A stretch of 64,000 bases of DNA, taken from NCBI RefSeq assembly GCF_014270035.1, contig NZ_JACNEP010000004.1:124001-188000 (forward strand), in the 5' to 3' direction. The DNA is from Neptunicella marina (GTDB taxonomy: Bacteria; Pseudomonadota; Gammaproteobacteria; Enterobacterales; Alteromonadaceae). Below the pieces are notes generated by a model. That model did no database searches. It was given only the letters and a program-made list of their open reading frames with translations, and was not told the DNA's origin. This document shows positions 52,435 through 60,898 of the stretch, piece after piece; the first letter of the stretch is position 1, and each line of letters begins with the position of its first letter. The position numbers and the translations under genes were made by a program.

Positions 52435-54999
52435 TTATTCGGCGGCGAGCGGCATTATGCGCAAACCGTATAAATCGACTGTATTAAGTGGGCCAGTTAA
52501 ACCACCGGCTTCGCTGTAGGTTTGGTTATTTTGCAGGTAACTCATATTGTAATAATCGAGTAATTTGGCCTGATAGTCACCGGCCTTTAGTTTTACCTTA
52601 AGCGGGGTAGACCAGCCAATATCCTGCGAAATATGTGGCATCACCACCACGCCTTCTGCCACCAACTGCTGCTGGTTATCAAATAGCTGCAACCACTTTA
52701 CCCCAGCGGTAATGCCGGTATTGATCGCATGGTGGTGATTGGCATATTTAAACTGCAAGGCATAGTCACCGCTTTGGTTAATCTTAAGCTGCTGGTAATT
52801 TAGCACATCATCGGCTGCGCCCCAGTTTTTAATATATGGCCCGTTATCGGACGCGCTTACCGGCTGGTTAATTTGCACCTTGGCCGAATCCATGCGGATA
52901 AAACTGCCATCATTAGTGCAGTGCACTTTGCTGTGATGTGATTGCAAACCACTGTCGTTAAACACCGCCATGGCCGAATAACAGCGCTGCACTGGGGTTA
53001 AATCGGTATCACGATAGCCTGTTGCAGCAGGCAATTCGGCCAAAGGTTTGCCATTGCGCATTAACTGATAACTAACGCTGCCCGGCTGATTGCGTGTATC
53101 CACTATGGTGATGGTTTGTTTATCATCACTTAGCGCTAACTGCGGTTCAAAGGGCACAAACAAATTATTGGGCGTGGCATCTGGCTCTGCACTTACACGT
53201 GTTATGTCAGTATCCGCTGCCTGTGCATTGCCTAAATTAATCACTAACTGGTTTTTATCTTTAAGCTGTTCGATGCTGATTTGTAAACCATTAAGTGTTT
53301 GTTTATTCAGTTCAATCGAATCAACCGCAAATACTCCGGATTGCGCGGTTTTATCATTGATATTCAGGGTGATATTTAACTCATGCCCCTGCCAGTTCAA
53401 CTGCTTAAGTTGCAGGCTCGACTGAGCGGCAAAATACTGTTGATACAATTTAGCCGGAATATAAGGCGCAATCTGCAGGCCATTCTCTACGGCATTGATG
53501 CCAAATAAGTCATTAATCACCATGCTTAAATAAGCGCCTACAGACCATAACTGGCGGCGAGAGTTAATCACCGGGCCAGATAAATCGGCGTTGTTTGGAT
53601 CCTGATACCATGCCTTGCCGCTTAACCATTCGAGGTTTTCCATATTACTTAAATTGGCTGCAGCACTTTGAATAAGTGTCTGGTAAGCCTCAACGGCTAC
53701 CGCCTGATTGTTGGCGCTACGCGCGGCTTTTAAACCATAAGCAGTAACAAAGGGCCAGATTGCGCGGTTGTGGTAAACCGCAATGCCGGGCTGCTGCGGG
53801 AAAATAACCGGCGCGCCCTGTGGCCCATGCGGATAATTGGCCATAATGGCTTTGGTTTGTGCAGCGGATGCCACACCGGTAATTACTGCCAACGACTGCC
53901 CCAGCCAGTCGTATTTTTGCAGCACGTTGTTATCAAATTGCCCGGCGGTGAGGCTGGAATATAAACCTTGTTCCGGTAGCCATAATTGCTGATTAATCGC
54001 TTGTTTTAAATTCGCCGCCCACTGCTGATATTTTGCAGCTTGTTGTGGTTCACCTTGCTCGCTGGCTAAACGTGCCGCCAGCGTAATTGCCTTGTAATGC
54101 GCCACGTTGGTGGAAAGCGCTTTAGAGGTTGCCATGCTGGTTAATTGTTGTGGCAACCAGCTGGCATAGGTTTGTTCACGCCAGTCTAAAAAGGATTGCT
54201 CACCCATGTATAAACCGCTTTTGACATCAAAGGCGATTTTGCGGTCATTTTCTATGGTATTACTTAGAATGATCAGCGCGGTTTGCGCAAAGGTTTGGTA
54301 ATCGTCGCCGTGTAAATTATTCAGCGCGGCTTCTGCGCCAAAGGCCCAGGTTACCCGGTCGGTACTGATTGGCCAGCTACCGCCGCTGCCGGTGTCCTGA
54401 ATTATCTGCCAGCCAGATTTATCACCTGCCACCACATCGCTAATGTTTATTTGTTGACGAAAACCACTGGTTTTAAATAACAGTGAATTGACCACACGCT
54501 GCGGCTCTAATAACGCCAACCCTAAATTAGCCGCGTAAGATAAATCGCGGGTCCAGACGTAATGCCATTTTTCGCCGGTTTCAAAACATTCGCAGGCAAT
54601 TGCCTCGCCGTGGTTATAGGCACCATCCTGAATTTCATCCACCGCATCCAGTTGCATTTCGATTTGCGCAAGAGCAAATAAACCATCAAACAATTCATTG
54701 CCACTGCGCACATAGGCGGCACCTGGCTGCTCAACAATGGCGCGATTAGGCGCTAAATCGTCACGCAATGTTGCGCTGGTGGTGAACTGGTACTGGCGCA
54801 AACCGTTGGCCTGCGTTTGTGATTCTACTGTTACTTTTGCGGTTTGTACTGGCGTGGTGCCTGAATCTTCAGACTGAGATGCTGCTTTAGGCGCTGTCAT
54901 AGAATTTGGTATATCGGGTTTGCTCTGACAACCGGTAAGTCCTGCCATTACAAGAGATAAACATAAAACAGAGCGCGAAAAAGTGAAGTGGTTTTTCAT
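52435..54999 (-). CDS. Surface lipoprotein (alpha/alpha)6 glycosidase
   Basis: 854 residues with lipoprotein signal VMAGLTGC (Cys 24). About residues 90-540 form an (alpha/alpha)6 barrel: WHYVWTRDLSYAANLGLALL recalls the WxRD general-acid region of glucoamylase/trehalase/GH63-type enzymes, followed by DWREQTYASWLP, QQPGIAVYHNRAIWPFVTAY and WLSGKAWYQDPNNADLSGP. About 540-640 is a beta domain, and the C-terminal ~150 residues (FKYANHHHAINTGITAGVKW, then AKLLDYYNMSYL) look like a jelly-roll carbohydrate-binding domain. The glycoside hydrolase family is not clear to me. Substrate unknown, probably an alpha-linked glucan or oligosaccharide. Confidence 0.8.
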   Translation of the reverse strand: MKNHFTFSRSVLCLSLVMAGLTGCQSKPDIPNSMTAPKAASQSEDSGTTPVQTAKVTVESQTQANGLRQYQFTTSATLRDDLAPNRAIVEQPGAAYVRSGNELFDGLFALAQIEMQLDAVDEIQDGAYNHGEAIACECFETGEKWHYVWTRDLSYAANLGLALLEPQRVVNSLLFKTSGFRQQINISDVVAGDKSGWQIIQDTGSGGSWPISTDRVTWAFGAEAALNNLHGDDYQTFAQTALIILSNTIENDRKIAFDVKSGLYMGEQSFLDWREQTYASWLPQQLTSMATSKALSTNVAHYKAITLAARLASEQGEPQQAAKYQQWAANLKQAINQQLWLPEQGLYSSLTAGQFDNNVLQKYDWLGQSLAVITGVASAAQTKAIMANYPHGPQGAPVIFPQQPGIAVYHNRAIWPFVTAYGLKAARSANNQAVAVEAYQTLIQSAAANLSNMENLEWLSGKAWYQDPNNADLSGPVINSRRQLWSVGAYLSMVINDLFGINAVENGLQIAPYIPAKLYQQYFAAQSSLQLKQLNWQGHELNITLNINDKTAQSGVFAVDSIELNKQTLNGLQISIEQLKDKNQLVINLGNAQAADTDITRVSAEPDATPNNLFVPFEPQLALSDDKQTITIVDTRNQPGSVSYQLMRNGKPLAELPAATGYRDTDLTPVQRCYSAMAVFNDSGLQSHHSKVHCTNDGSFIRMDSAKVQINQPVSASDNGPYIKNWGAADDVLNYQQLKINQSGDYALQFKYANHHHAINTGITAGVKWLQLFDNQQQLVAEGVVVMPHISQDIGWSTPLKVKLKAGDYQAKLLDYYNMSYLQNNQTYSEAGGLTGPLNTVDLYGLRIMPLAAE

Positions 55000-55163
55000 T
55001 TTAGTCCTTAAATGACAGGCTGCGTATTGGCTGCGACTAACAATGCGATAGTTTGTAAAACTGTATCATTAAATTATCAGCGAGCGTTAAAAGCAGTGAC
55101 AAGTTGCACGCTTTTTGTTGTAGTGGGCTTTATGACTGAATCTCAGGCAACTTTGATATTTAG

Positions 55164-56618
55164 ATGATTGATTTTTCAACAAAATTTTCCCATGCACGGG
55201 TTTTTACTAAAAAGAAGCAAATAAGCCTTAGTGGCTTGTTGATGGAATACGAAAGTGATCGTGGACGCATTATCAACTCGGCAGCCGTGCGCCGTTTACA
55301 GCAGAAAACCCAGGTTTTCCCGCTGGAACGTAATGCCGCGGTGCGCAGCCGCTTAACTCACTCGCTGGAAGTACAGCAGGTGGGGCGGTTTTTGGTGCAA
55401 ACCATCTTCCGCAGTTTGACAGAGCTGCAACAAACTGAGCTGGGTTTAACTGGCCTCGATCGGCATATGGAAACCGTGGTGGAAATGGCCTGCCTGATGC
55501 ACGACATCGGTAACCCACCTTTTGGCCATTTTGGCGAACAGGCGATTAACGACTGGTTTGAGCAAAACCTTCAAAGTTGTTTGCCAGTTTATCAGAATGA
55601 AACACTGCCGTTATCGGATGAAATTAAAAGCGATATTTGCCATTTTGAAGGCAACGCGCAGGGCATTCGTCTAGTACAAAGCCTGCAGCAACTTAACCTG
55701 ACCTATACCCAGGTGGCGGGCATTCTTAAATACACCCGTTGTGGTGGTGAAGCCAAACCCGCCAAAGGCCAGCCGTTTGATTATCTGAAAAAGAAAGTCG
55801 GTTTTTACCTAAGTGAAAAAAACTATGTCGATGAGCTGAATAAACAACTTGGCCTGCAGCATGGGCATCGTCATCCGGTGTCTTACATCATGGAAGCGGC
55901 TGATGATATTTCTTACTGCATTGCCGATCTAGAAGATGCGGTGGAAAAGGGCATTCTGGATATCGATAAACTCTCGCGGGTATTGATTGAAGAATTTAAT
56001 CTGCTTATTAAAGAGTTTGGCGTGGAGCCAGCTCAGTTAAATATCGATATTGACGCCATTACCCAAAAAGCCTTAGCCAGTGCCTCACGTGCCGATATTG
56101 CCAAAAGCAGCCAGTATTTTATTTCGCTTAGGGTGGGTGTGACCCATCCACTGGTAAAACACGCGGCCAAACGTTTTATTGATAACGTTGATGCGGTGTA
56201 CCACGGCAGTTTTAATCAGGCCTTGCTGGAAGATAACAGTGCAGAACATGCCTTATCGGAATCACTTAAAAACGTGGCGATTAAATATGCCTTTTGTGAC
56301 AAAGAAGTCGAAAGCCGTGAATTGCAGGGCTACCGCATTTTATCCGGTTTGCTGGAATGTTATAAACCGTTGTTATGCCTGACGCGCGAGCAATTTGCTG
56401 CGGTAATCGGACAACAAAAATCGGCTCCGTTACTGGCCAAGCGTTTATACAAAAAGTTATCCAGTAAACATGTGCGCGCTTATTTGGCGGTGGTGCATGA
56501 AGGTACCAGCAACCAGATGGAGTTTTATTATCGTTGCCGTTTATTGCAGGATTACATTAGTGGCATGACAGATCAGTTTGCCTTTGATGAATACCGCGCG
56601 CTGATGGTAATTGATTGA
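55164..56618 (+). CDS. dgt: dGTP triphosphohydrolase
   Basis: 484 residues, HD-domain enzyme converting dGTP to deoxyguanosine and triphosphate. Metal ligands: RSRLTHSLEVQQVGRF (first His), ACLMHDIGNPPFGHFGE (HD) and YIMEAADDISYCIADLEDAV (last Asp). Length is as in E. coli Dgt (505). dNTPases affect dNTP pools and can restrict phages. Stands alone between two minus-strand glycosidase genes and ends at a strong terminator. Confidence 0.92.
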   Translation: MIDFSTKFSHARVFTKKKQISLSGLLMEYESDRGRIINSAAVRRLQQKTQVFPLERNAAVRSRLTHSLEVQQVGRFLVQTIFRSLTELQQTELGLTGLDRHMETVVEMACLMHDIGNPPFGHFGEQAINDWFEQNLQSCLPVYQNETLPLSDEIKSDICHFEGNAQGIRLVQSLQQLNLTYTQVAGILKYTRCGGEAKPAKGQPFDYLKKKVGFYLSEKNYVDELNKQLGLQHGHRHPVSYIMEAADDISYCIADLEDAVEKGILDIDKLSRVLIEEFNLLIKEFGVEPAQLNIDIDAITQKALASASRADIAKSSQYFISLRVGVTHPLVKHAAKRFIDNVDAVYHGSFNQALLEDNSAEHALSESLKNVAIKYAFCDKEVESRELQGYRILSGLLECYKPLLCLTREQFAAVIGQQKSAPLLAKRLYKKLSSKHVRAYLAVVHEGTSNQMEFYYRCRLLQDYISGMTDQFAFDEYRALMVID

Positions 56619-56640
56619 TTTAGTGAGTTTGAATAATAAA

Positions 56641-56664
56641 AAAAGCCGCAATCGCGGCTTTTTT
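56641..56664. terminator. Bidirectional rho-independent terminator
   Basis: AAAAGCCGC-aatc-GCGGCTTTTTT between the convergent dgt and glycosidase genes, 22 bases after the dgt stop. Confidence 0.92.
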
Positions 56665-56692
56665 GTTGGCTGATAAACGCGGTTAAATAAGC

Positions 56693-58012
56693 CTATTCCG
56701 CATCCACATAAAACGGAATATTGGCATTGGTCACTTTATTATCTTCCGTTAACACAGAGACAAATAAACGGTAACCACCACTTTGGCCTGGCGCACGAAA
56801 ATCCAGTGAGCCATCCAGCCCTTGTTTTTCAAATAATCCGGTCACAGGCTGTGGGCGACTTTCTCTGTCGCCACCGGATTTAATGTCGGTGCTTTCTGGC
56901 AGTATTTCCCAGTTAATCTGGTATTTATCGGCACTGTTTTTATTAATTGCCACCAGCGCTTTGTTTATCGAACCGGCTTTCACATGAATGCTATCCAGCG
57001 CATGTTTGTTGTTAATGGTGTAATCGGCGATGGAGGGCGCACGATGCTCAGGCCATTGTCCGGTCCATAAATATTGCAGGCTGTCGACCACTTCGTTGGG
57101 ATGGCCATTTTCGGTGAAAACACCATACCAGGTTGGGGTGGTTTCCTGTTTCTGTCCCCATAAAAACGCGTACGAACCTAAGGCACGATCCGGCGCGCCA
57201 GCAATACCGCCCTGATAACGGAAACGATAGGAGGCCGCTTTTTCTGTGCTTGTTTGTTCAATCGGCACACCCCAGTCGGTTTTGGGCACTTCCCAGTGGC
57301 CGGTTGGTCCCCACTCACTTACCAGATAAGCACCGTTATAACCGTAATCGAATAATTGCTGTGGTAAGGCTTCCAGCCCGCCATAAGTATTCACACTCAG
57401 ATAATCAATGCTGGGCACACGTTGCATAATCAACTGCACTTTGGCTTTGTCCACGCCAGCGGTGACTGTGGTGACCACGTGATTAGGATCAAGCTGTTTA
57501 ATCATTTTGGCGATATCTTCCACCGCGTACCACACATTGGTATTTTTGTAGAACAAATCCAGTTCGTTACCAATCGCCCAAATGAGTAATGCCGGATGAT
57601 CCTTGTATTTAAGCACTTCCTGTTTAATGCGTTCTTTTTGCTCGGCGACGGCTTGTTTGTCATCGTAATCAAAACCGTGACGTTCCTTGCCCATGCGCAA
57701 TCCCATCATCACAGTTAAACCGTGTTTTTGCGCGTTATCTAAAACTTGCTGGGCGTTTTCGGTACTCCAGGTGCGCACCGAGTTACCACCAGAATCTTTG
57801 AGCAATTGCATATCACCGCTGCCACCGCCACCTTTAACAAAATAAGGCTGACCATCACGCAATAACTGGTATTTACCCTGCTCAAATTGCAGTTCACTTT
57901 TAACCGCGTGAGCCTTTGCATGGTCGATGGAATTGTTGCTACTTGTCTGGCCACAGCCACTGAGTAATAGACTGCCGCAAAAAATCAGCAGTGATAACGG
58001 ATTGCGTTGCAT
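56693..58012 (-). CDS. Lipoprotein glycosidase of clan GH-A (GH2-like TIM barrel)
   Basis: 439 residues with lipoprotein signal LLLSGC (Cys 20). The TIM barrel carries the acid/base Glu in WAIGNELDLF and the nucleophile Glu in YLVSEWGPTG, the NE and E positions of GH2/GH5-type enzymes. It resembles only the catalytic domain of GH2 enzymes; the usual N-terminal sugar-binding and Ig-like domains are absent, and the C-terminal ~110 residues form a beta domain (SGGYRLFVSVLTEDNKV). Probably a beta-glycosidase or glucanase working on the cell surface. Confidence 0.82.
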   Translation of the reverse strand: MQRNPLSLLIFCGSLLLSGCGQTSSNNSIDHAKAHAVKSELQFEQGKYQLLRDGQPYFVKGGGGSGDMQLLKDSGGNSVRTWSTENAQQVLDNAQKHGLTVMMGLRMGKERHGFDYDDKQAVAEQKERIKQEVLKYKDHPALLIWAIGNELDLFYKNTNVWYAVEDIAKMIKQLDPNHVVTTVTAGVDKAKVQLIMQRVPSIDYLSVNTYGGLEALPQQLFDYGYNGAYLVSEWGPTGHWEVPKTDWGVPIEQTSTEKAASYRFRYQGGIAGAPDRALGSYAFLWGQKQETTPTWYGVFTENGHPNEVVDSLQYLWTGQWPEHRAPSIADYTINNKHALDSIHVKAGSINKALVAINKNSADKYQINWEILPESTDIKSGGDRESRPQPVTGLFEKQGLDGSLDFRAPGQSGGYRLFVSVLTEDNKVTNANIPFYVDAE

Positions 58013-58225
58013 AAGGATTCCCTTGAATAGCTTTTATGTTAGCGCTTACATTTTTTGCACCTTAGCGTATTTTACGCTTTGACGGCAACGACTTATCTAT
58101 GGATTTAGTTAATTTGACGAAATGACAATAAAAGAGCTTTGGGCATAAAAGCTGGACGATCGGCACTGATAATCATGTTTAAATTAGCGCAGACTGATAG
58201 CCAAAATATCGATGTAAAACACAAC

Positions 58226-59320
58226 ATGAAAAACAATATTAATCAGCACAGTGTGGAGACTGTCGCCACTGCATTTACGCAAGTCTGGCCACAGTTTAAT
58301 CGTGAGTCTTTTGAACAACACGCAAACAACGGGCTGGATAAACTCGAATTAAAAGCGCGGGTTAAACATATTATTCAGGCGCTTAAACAAAACCTGCCAG
58401 AGGATTTCAACCAAACAGCAGCGCTATACAACAAGTTGGTGGAAGCGCAGCAATCACAGCGTAGCTTAAATGGTTTTACTGCCTGGCCGGTGATTGATTT
58501 TATTGGTGAACACGGGCTGGAACATCCCGAACTAAGCCTGCCGATTTTAAAAGGCTTAACCGAGTGTTTTTCGGCAGAATTTGCCATTCGCCCTTTTATT
58601 ATTCAACATCCCGAAGTGAGTTACCGGCATTTACATGAGTGGCTGAATCATCCCAATGAACATGTGCGCCGTTTGGTATCAGAAGGCACACGTCCCCGTT
58701 TACCCTGGGGCATACAACTTAAATCCTTAGTGCAAGACCCAGCACCCAATATCGCCCTGTTAAACGCACTTAAAAATGACGAGAGTTTATATGTGCGCCG
58801 CTCGGTGGCTAATCATATTAACGATATCGCCAAAGACCATCCGGACTGGGTGATAGAGCATTGCAAACAATGGCTGCCAAACGCCAGTAAACATACAAAG
58901 TGGATTATCGGCCATGCCACTCGCACCTTAGTTAAAGCGGCACATCCCGGTGTATTTGCGCTGTTAGGTTATAGCGATAAGGTGCAGTTAAAAGCGGCTG
59001 AACTAAGTTTAAATAAACCCCTTATCGAATTGGGTGAATCAATGGAACTGGCTTTATCGCTTACTTCCAGCGCCAACACATCACAAAAACTGGTAGTGGA
59101 TTTTTCCATTCATTTTGTAAAGGCTAACGGCAAACAAAGCGCCAAAGTATTTAAGTGGCGTAACCTGCAACTGGCCGCAGGCGAAACGCTAACCCTGACT
59201 AAATCGCATCCGATTAAACCGATTACCACCAGGAAATATTATGCAGGTATGCATAAAGTGGAGGTATTGGTGAATGGGGGAGTGGTGGCTGAAGCAGAGT
59301 TTGAGTTGGTGGTTGGTTGA
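58226..59320 (+). CDS. DNA alkylation repair protein (HEAT-repeat, AlkD-related)
   Basis: About 364 residues from ATG 58226, where family similarity begins; in-frame starts further upstream (58175 ATG, 58139 TTG) have no good ribosome site. Seen: LDKLELKARVKHIIQALKQN, PIFKGL-type helices, FIIQHPEVSYRHLHEWLNHP, EHVRRLVSEGTRPRLPWG and SLYVRRSVANHINDIAKDHP, the hallmark helical repeats of this group. A C-terminal beta domain of about 100 residues (ANTSQKLVVDFSIHFVKANG) is normal for it. Related AlkD removes alkylated purines. Confidence 0.85.
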   Translation: MKNNINQHSVETVATAFTQVWPQFNRESFEQHANNGLDKLELKARVKHIIQALKQNLPEDFNQTAALYNKLVEAQQSQRSLNGFTAWPVIDFIGEHGLEHPELSLPILKGLTECFSAEFAIRPFIIQHPEVSYRHLHEWLNHPNEHVRRLVSEGTRPRLPWGIQLKSLVQDPAPNIALLNALKNDESLYVRRSVANHINDIAKDHPDWVIEHCKQWLPNASKHTKWIIGHATRTLVKAAHPGVFALLGYSDKVQLKAAELSLNKPLIELGESMELALSLTSSANTSQKLVVDFSIHFVKANGKQSAKVFKWRNLQLAAGETLTLTKSHPIKPITTRKYYAGMHKVEVLVNGGVVAEAEFELVVG

Positions 59321-59345
59321 TGTGGTTTACCGCTGATTTTATCTG

Positions 59346-59765
59346 TTAGCTGCGACTAAGTTCATTGATAAACTCTTTTATTGCCAACTTTAGCTCATAA
59401 GCATTGGTGCTAGCTGCTTCCAAATCTGCTTCGGAGGCCAGCTGTATTGCTTTATTTCTGTTATTTTGTTCAAAGTAAATTTCCGCCATAGCAAACTTGA
59501 TTGACGCGGAATACTCTGAGAGTTCAAGGTTTGATGAGCAGGTTAAACCTTTTCGGTAGGCTTGCAGAGCCTCTTCATGATTTTCTGAAAAATCACCTAA
59601 TGCTTCCCATTGCAGAGGGTGGTCAAGCTCTTCACCTTCATGGCTTTGACACAACTCTTTTAATGCTTCGTATGCTTGTGAGCCAGCGGTATCATTTTCA
59701 TTTGCCGATGCATTGGCGATATCTAGTGCTAGACCATGAACTAAGTCGTAAAGTGGTGCGTTCAT
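59346..59765 (-). CDS. TPR-like hypothetical protein (cassette-like)
   Basis: 139 residues. Helical repeats of TPR type (HPLQWEALGDFSENHEEALQ, ASIKFAMAEIYFEQNNRNKA). ATG 59765 follows AGGTGA, which is itself part of an attC-like core site GTTAGGT ending at 59772. Its stop TAA lies inside AGCTAAC, close to the RYYYAAC consensus. Function unknown. The features suggest a captured gene cassette. Confidence 0.7.
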   Translation of the reverse strand: MNAPLYDLVHGLALDIANASANENDTAGSQAYEALKELCQSHEGEELDHPLQWEALGDFSENHEEALQAYRKGLTCSSNLELSEYSASIKFAMAEIYFEQNNRNKAIQLASEADLEAASTNAYELKLAIKEFINELSRS

Positions 59766-59771
59766 ATTTTC

Positions 59772-59853
59772 ACCTAACGCCCAGCCTTGGGGCGCCTGCT
59801 TTTTATCCGCCACGCCACGCTTTTCAGTGGTCTCAACGGTCGCTTGTTGTACG
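59772..59853 (-). other. attC-like recombination site (degenerate)
   Basis: On the minus strand the segment starts GTACAAC (one mismatch to RYYYAAC) and ends GGGCGTTAGGT, where GTTAGGT fits GTTRRRY. ACCGTTGAG near the start can pair imperfectly with CCCCAAGGCTGG near the end, as in L boxes with an unpaired base. It lies exactly between the stop of one hypothetical gene and the start of the next. Less convincing than the site at 18938. Confidence 0.45.
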
Positions 59854-59856
59854 GAT

Positions 59857-60129
59857 TCAACCTAAGACTCGCCATGGACCAGACTCAGAAACTCGCTCTA
59901 TGAATCCATCTGAAGCCAATTCTTGAAGAATAGCTACTAACCAATACTGTTGGTTCGATGAAGTTGCGACCGGGTAGTCTCCCCAGTCGAGTCCACATTT
60001 TCTGAATATCACCGACTGTTTCAAACCATCTGAATTTACACCACAGTTAGGATCTGACTTCATAAACTCGAAGACTAACGATTTTGCCAATGCTCGAAGA
60101 TCTGCGCCACGTTTCGTGAAGTCTGACAT
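59857..60129 (-). CDS. Hypothetical protein (cassette-like)
   Basis: 90 residues from ATG 60129 (AGGAG 8 bases before). Mostly helical with a winged-helix feel at the end (YWLVAILQELASDGFIERV). I do not recognise a family. It lies between the conserved leader of repeat copy 2 and an attC-like site, mirroring the lipoprotein gene at 18703. Confidence 0.65.
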   Translation of the reverse strand: MSDFTKRGADLRALAKSLVFEFMKSDPNCGVNSDGLKQSVIFRKCGLDWGDYPVATSSNQQYWLVAILQELASDGFIERVSESGPWRVLG

Positions 60130-60163
60130 ATGACTAGCTCCTGCATTTGAATATATGTACAAC

Positions 60164-60225
60164 AACTTAATAGTGAGAGATTGGGTTGTTTTTCTGCCAC
60201 AACCAACCTCGTTTTTATCCTTTGG
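60164..60225 (-). repeat. Conserved leader in front of a cassette-like gene, second copy
   Basis: Minus-strand counterpart of 18618-18680: GGTTG.GG.AGAAAAA, ACCCAAT and CTCACTATTAA in the same order, ending about 35 bases before the ATG at 60129. Confidence 0.65.
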
Positions 60226-60650
60226 CTTATTAGTACCAGATTAATAAAAGCTTTACCAATTGTAGGTTTAGTGTGTATTTGCCCTTGTACATCTTTATTA
60301 AACTTTCTAAATCATCCCTGATTTTTTCACGCCCAGTCCTATGGGCGCGACCCTGTTTTGAGGCACCAAAACAGGGGAAAAGTGCTCTACTCCGCCAACT
60401 TGCTGATCTTGTTTCGGTATCACTTGTTTATTCGAACCGGTGCGAGGCAGCTATCCATGCAAAGCACGCACCTCGGGAAAACGTCCAGTTTTCCCGTTCG
60501 AACAAGTTTCACCTACACAAGGCAAGTTGGAGTCGCAATTAGCCAAACTCTGTTTGGCTGCTGTCGCGGTGATAACTGAAAGCTCTGGTTTTCCAGGTCA
60601 GCCCGCGGCTGACTTATATTGCCAGCACCGTGGCCAATTTAAATTTTAAA
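60165..60650 (+). repeat. Hairpin-rich dispersed repeat, copy 2
   Basis: Same element as at 17965-18690 but inverted. Hairpins: 60330-60347 (CGCCCA/TGGGCG), 60351-60376 (CCCTGTTTTG/CAAAACAGGG), 60475-60495 (GGGAAAAC/GTTTTCCC), 60542-60558 (GCCAAAC/GTTTGGC) and 60597-60613 (GTCAGCC/GGCTGAC). It breaks off at CCAATTTAAA near 60647, inside the end of the next gene, so the second half found in copies 1 and 3 is lost. Confidence 0.85.
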
Positions 60651-60845
60651 ATACCGTGGAATAACCATTAACCCCACACCAACGATCAACACCACCCAGT
60701 GGTTATCAAAAAAGTAGGGGTAAAGCATCAGCGCCAGTCCACAAAGGCGCACCACTAAATCCTGTTGTCTTTTACCGTAGATAAAATAGCCCAGGCCAAT
60801 TGAGCTAAAAATAACGCCTAATATTAACGTCCAGCTATCAATCAA
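60639..60845 (-). CDS. Small membrane protein
   Basis: 68 residues, two or three hydrophobic segments (LILGVIFSSIGLGYFIYG, LCGLALMLYPYFF, WVVLIVGVGLMVIPRYF). Similar short proteins occur widely in aquatic gammaproteobacteria and are sometimes labelled amino-acid transport protein without evidence. Its stop codon and last residue lie at the edge of the dispersed repeat. Confidence 0.7.
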   Translation of the reverse strand: MIDSWTLILGVIFSSIGLGYFIYGKRQQDLVVRLCGLALMLYPYFFDNHWVVLIVGVGLMVIPRYFKI

Positions 60846-60898
60846 TGTTTATTACCTCTGGTGATGCTGAGTGAACATGTGGGATGTTTTGTTTGCCA

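Noticed and set aside
55164-56618. dgt as part of an anti-phage island
   Set aside because: It stands alone among glycosidase genes with no other defence gene; it looks like the ordinary housekeeping enzyme.
60273-60650. Several overlapping open frames on the plus strand in repeat copy 2
   Set aside because: They run through palindromes, lack ribosome sites and have no counterpart in the other copies.
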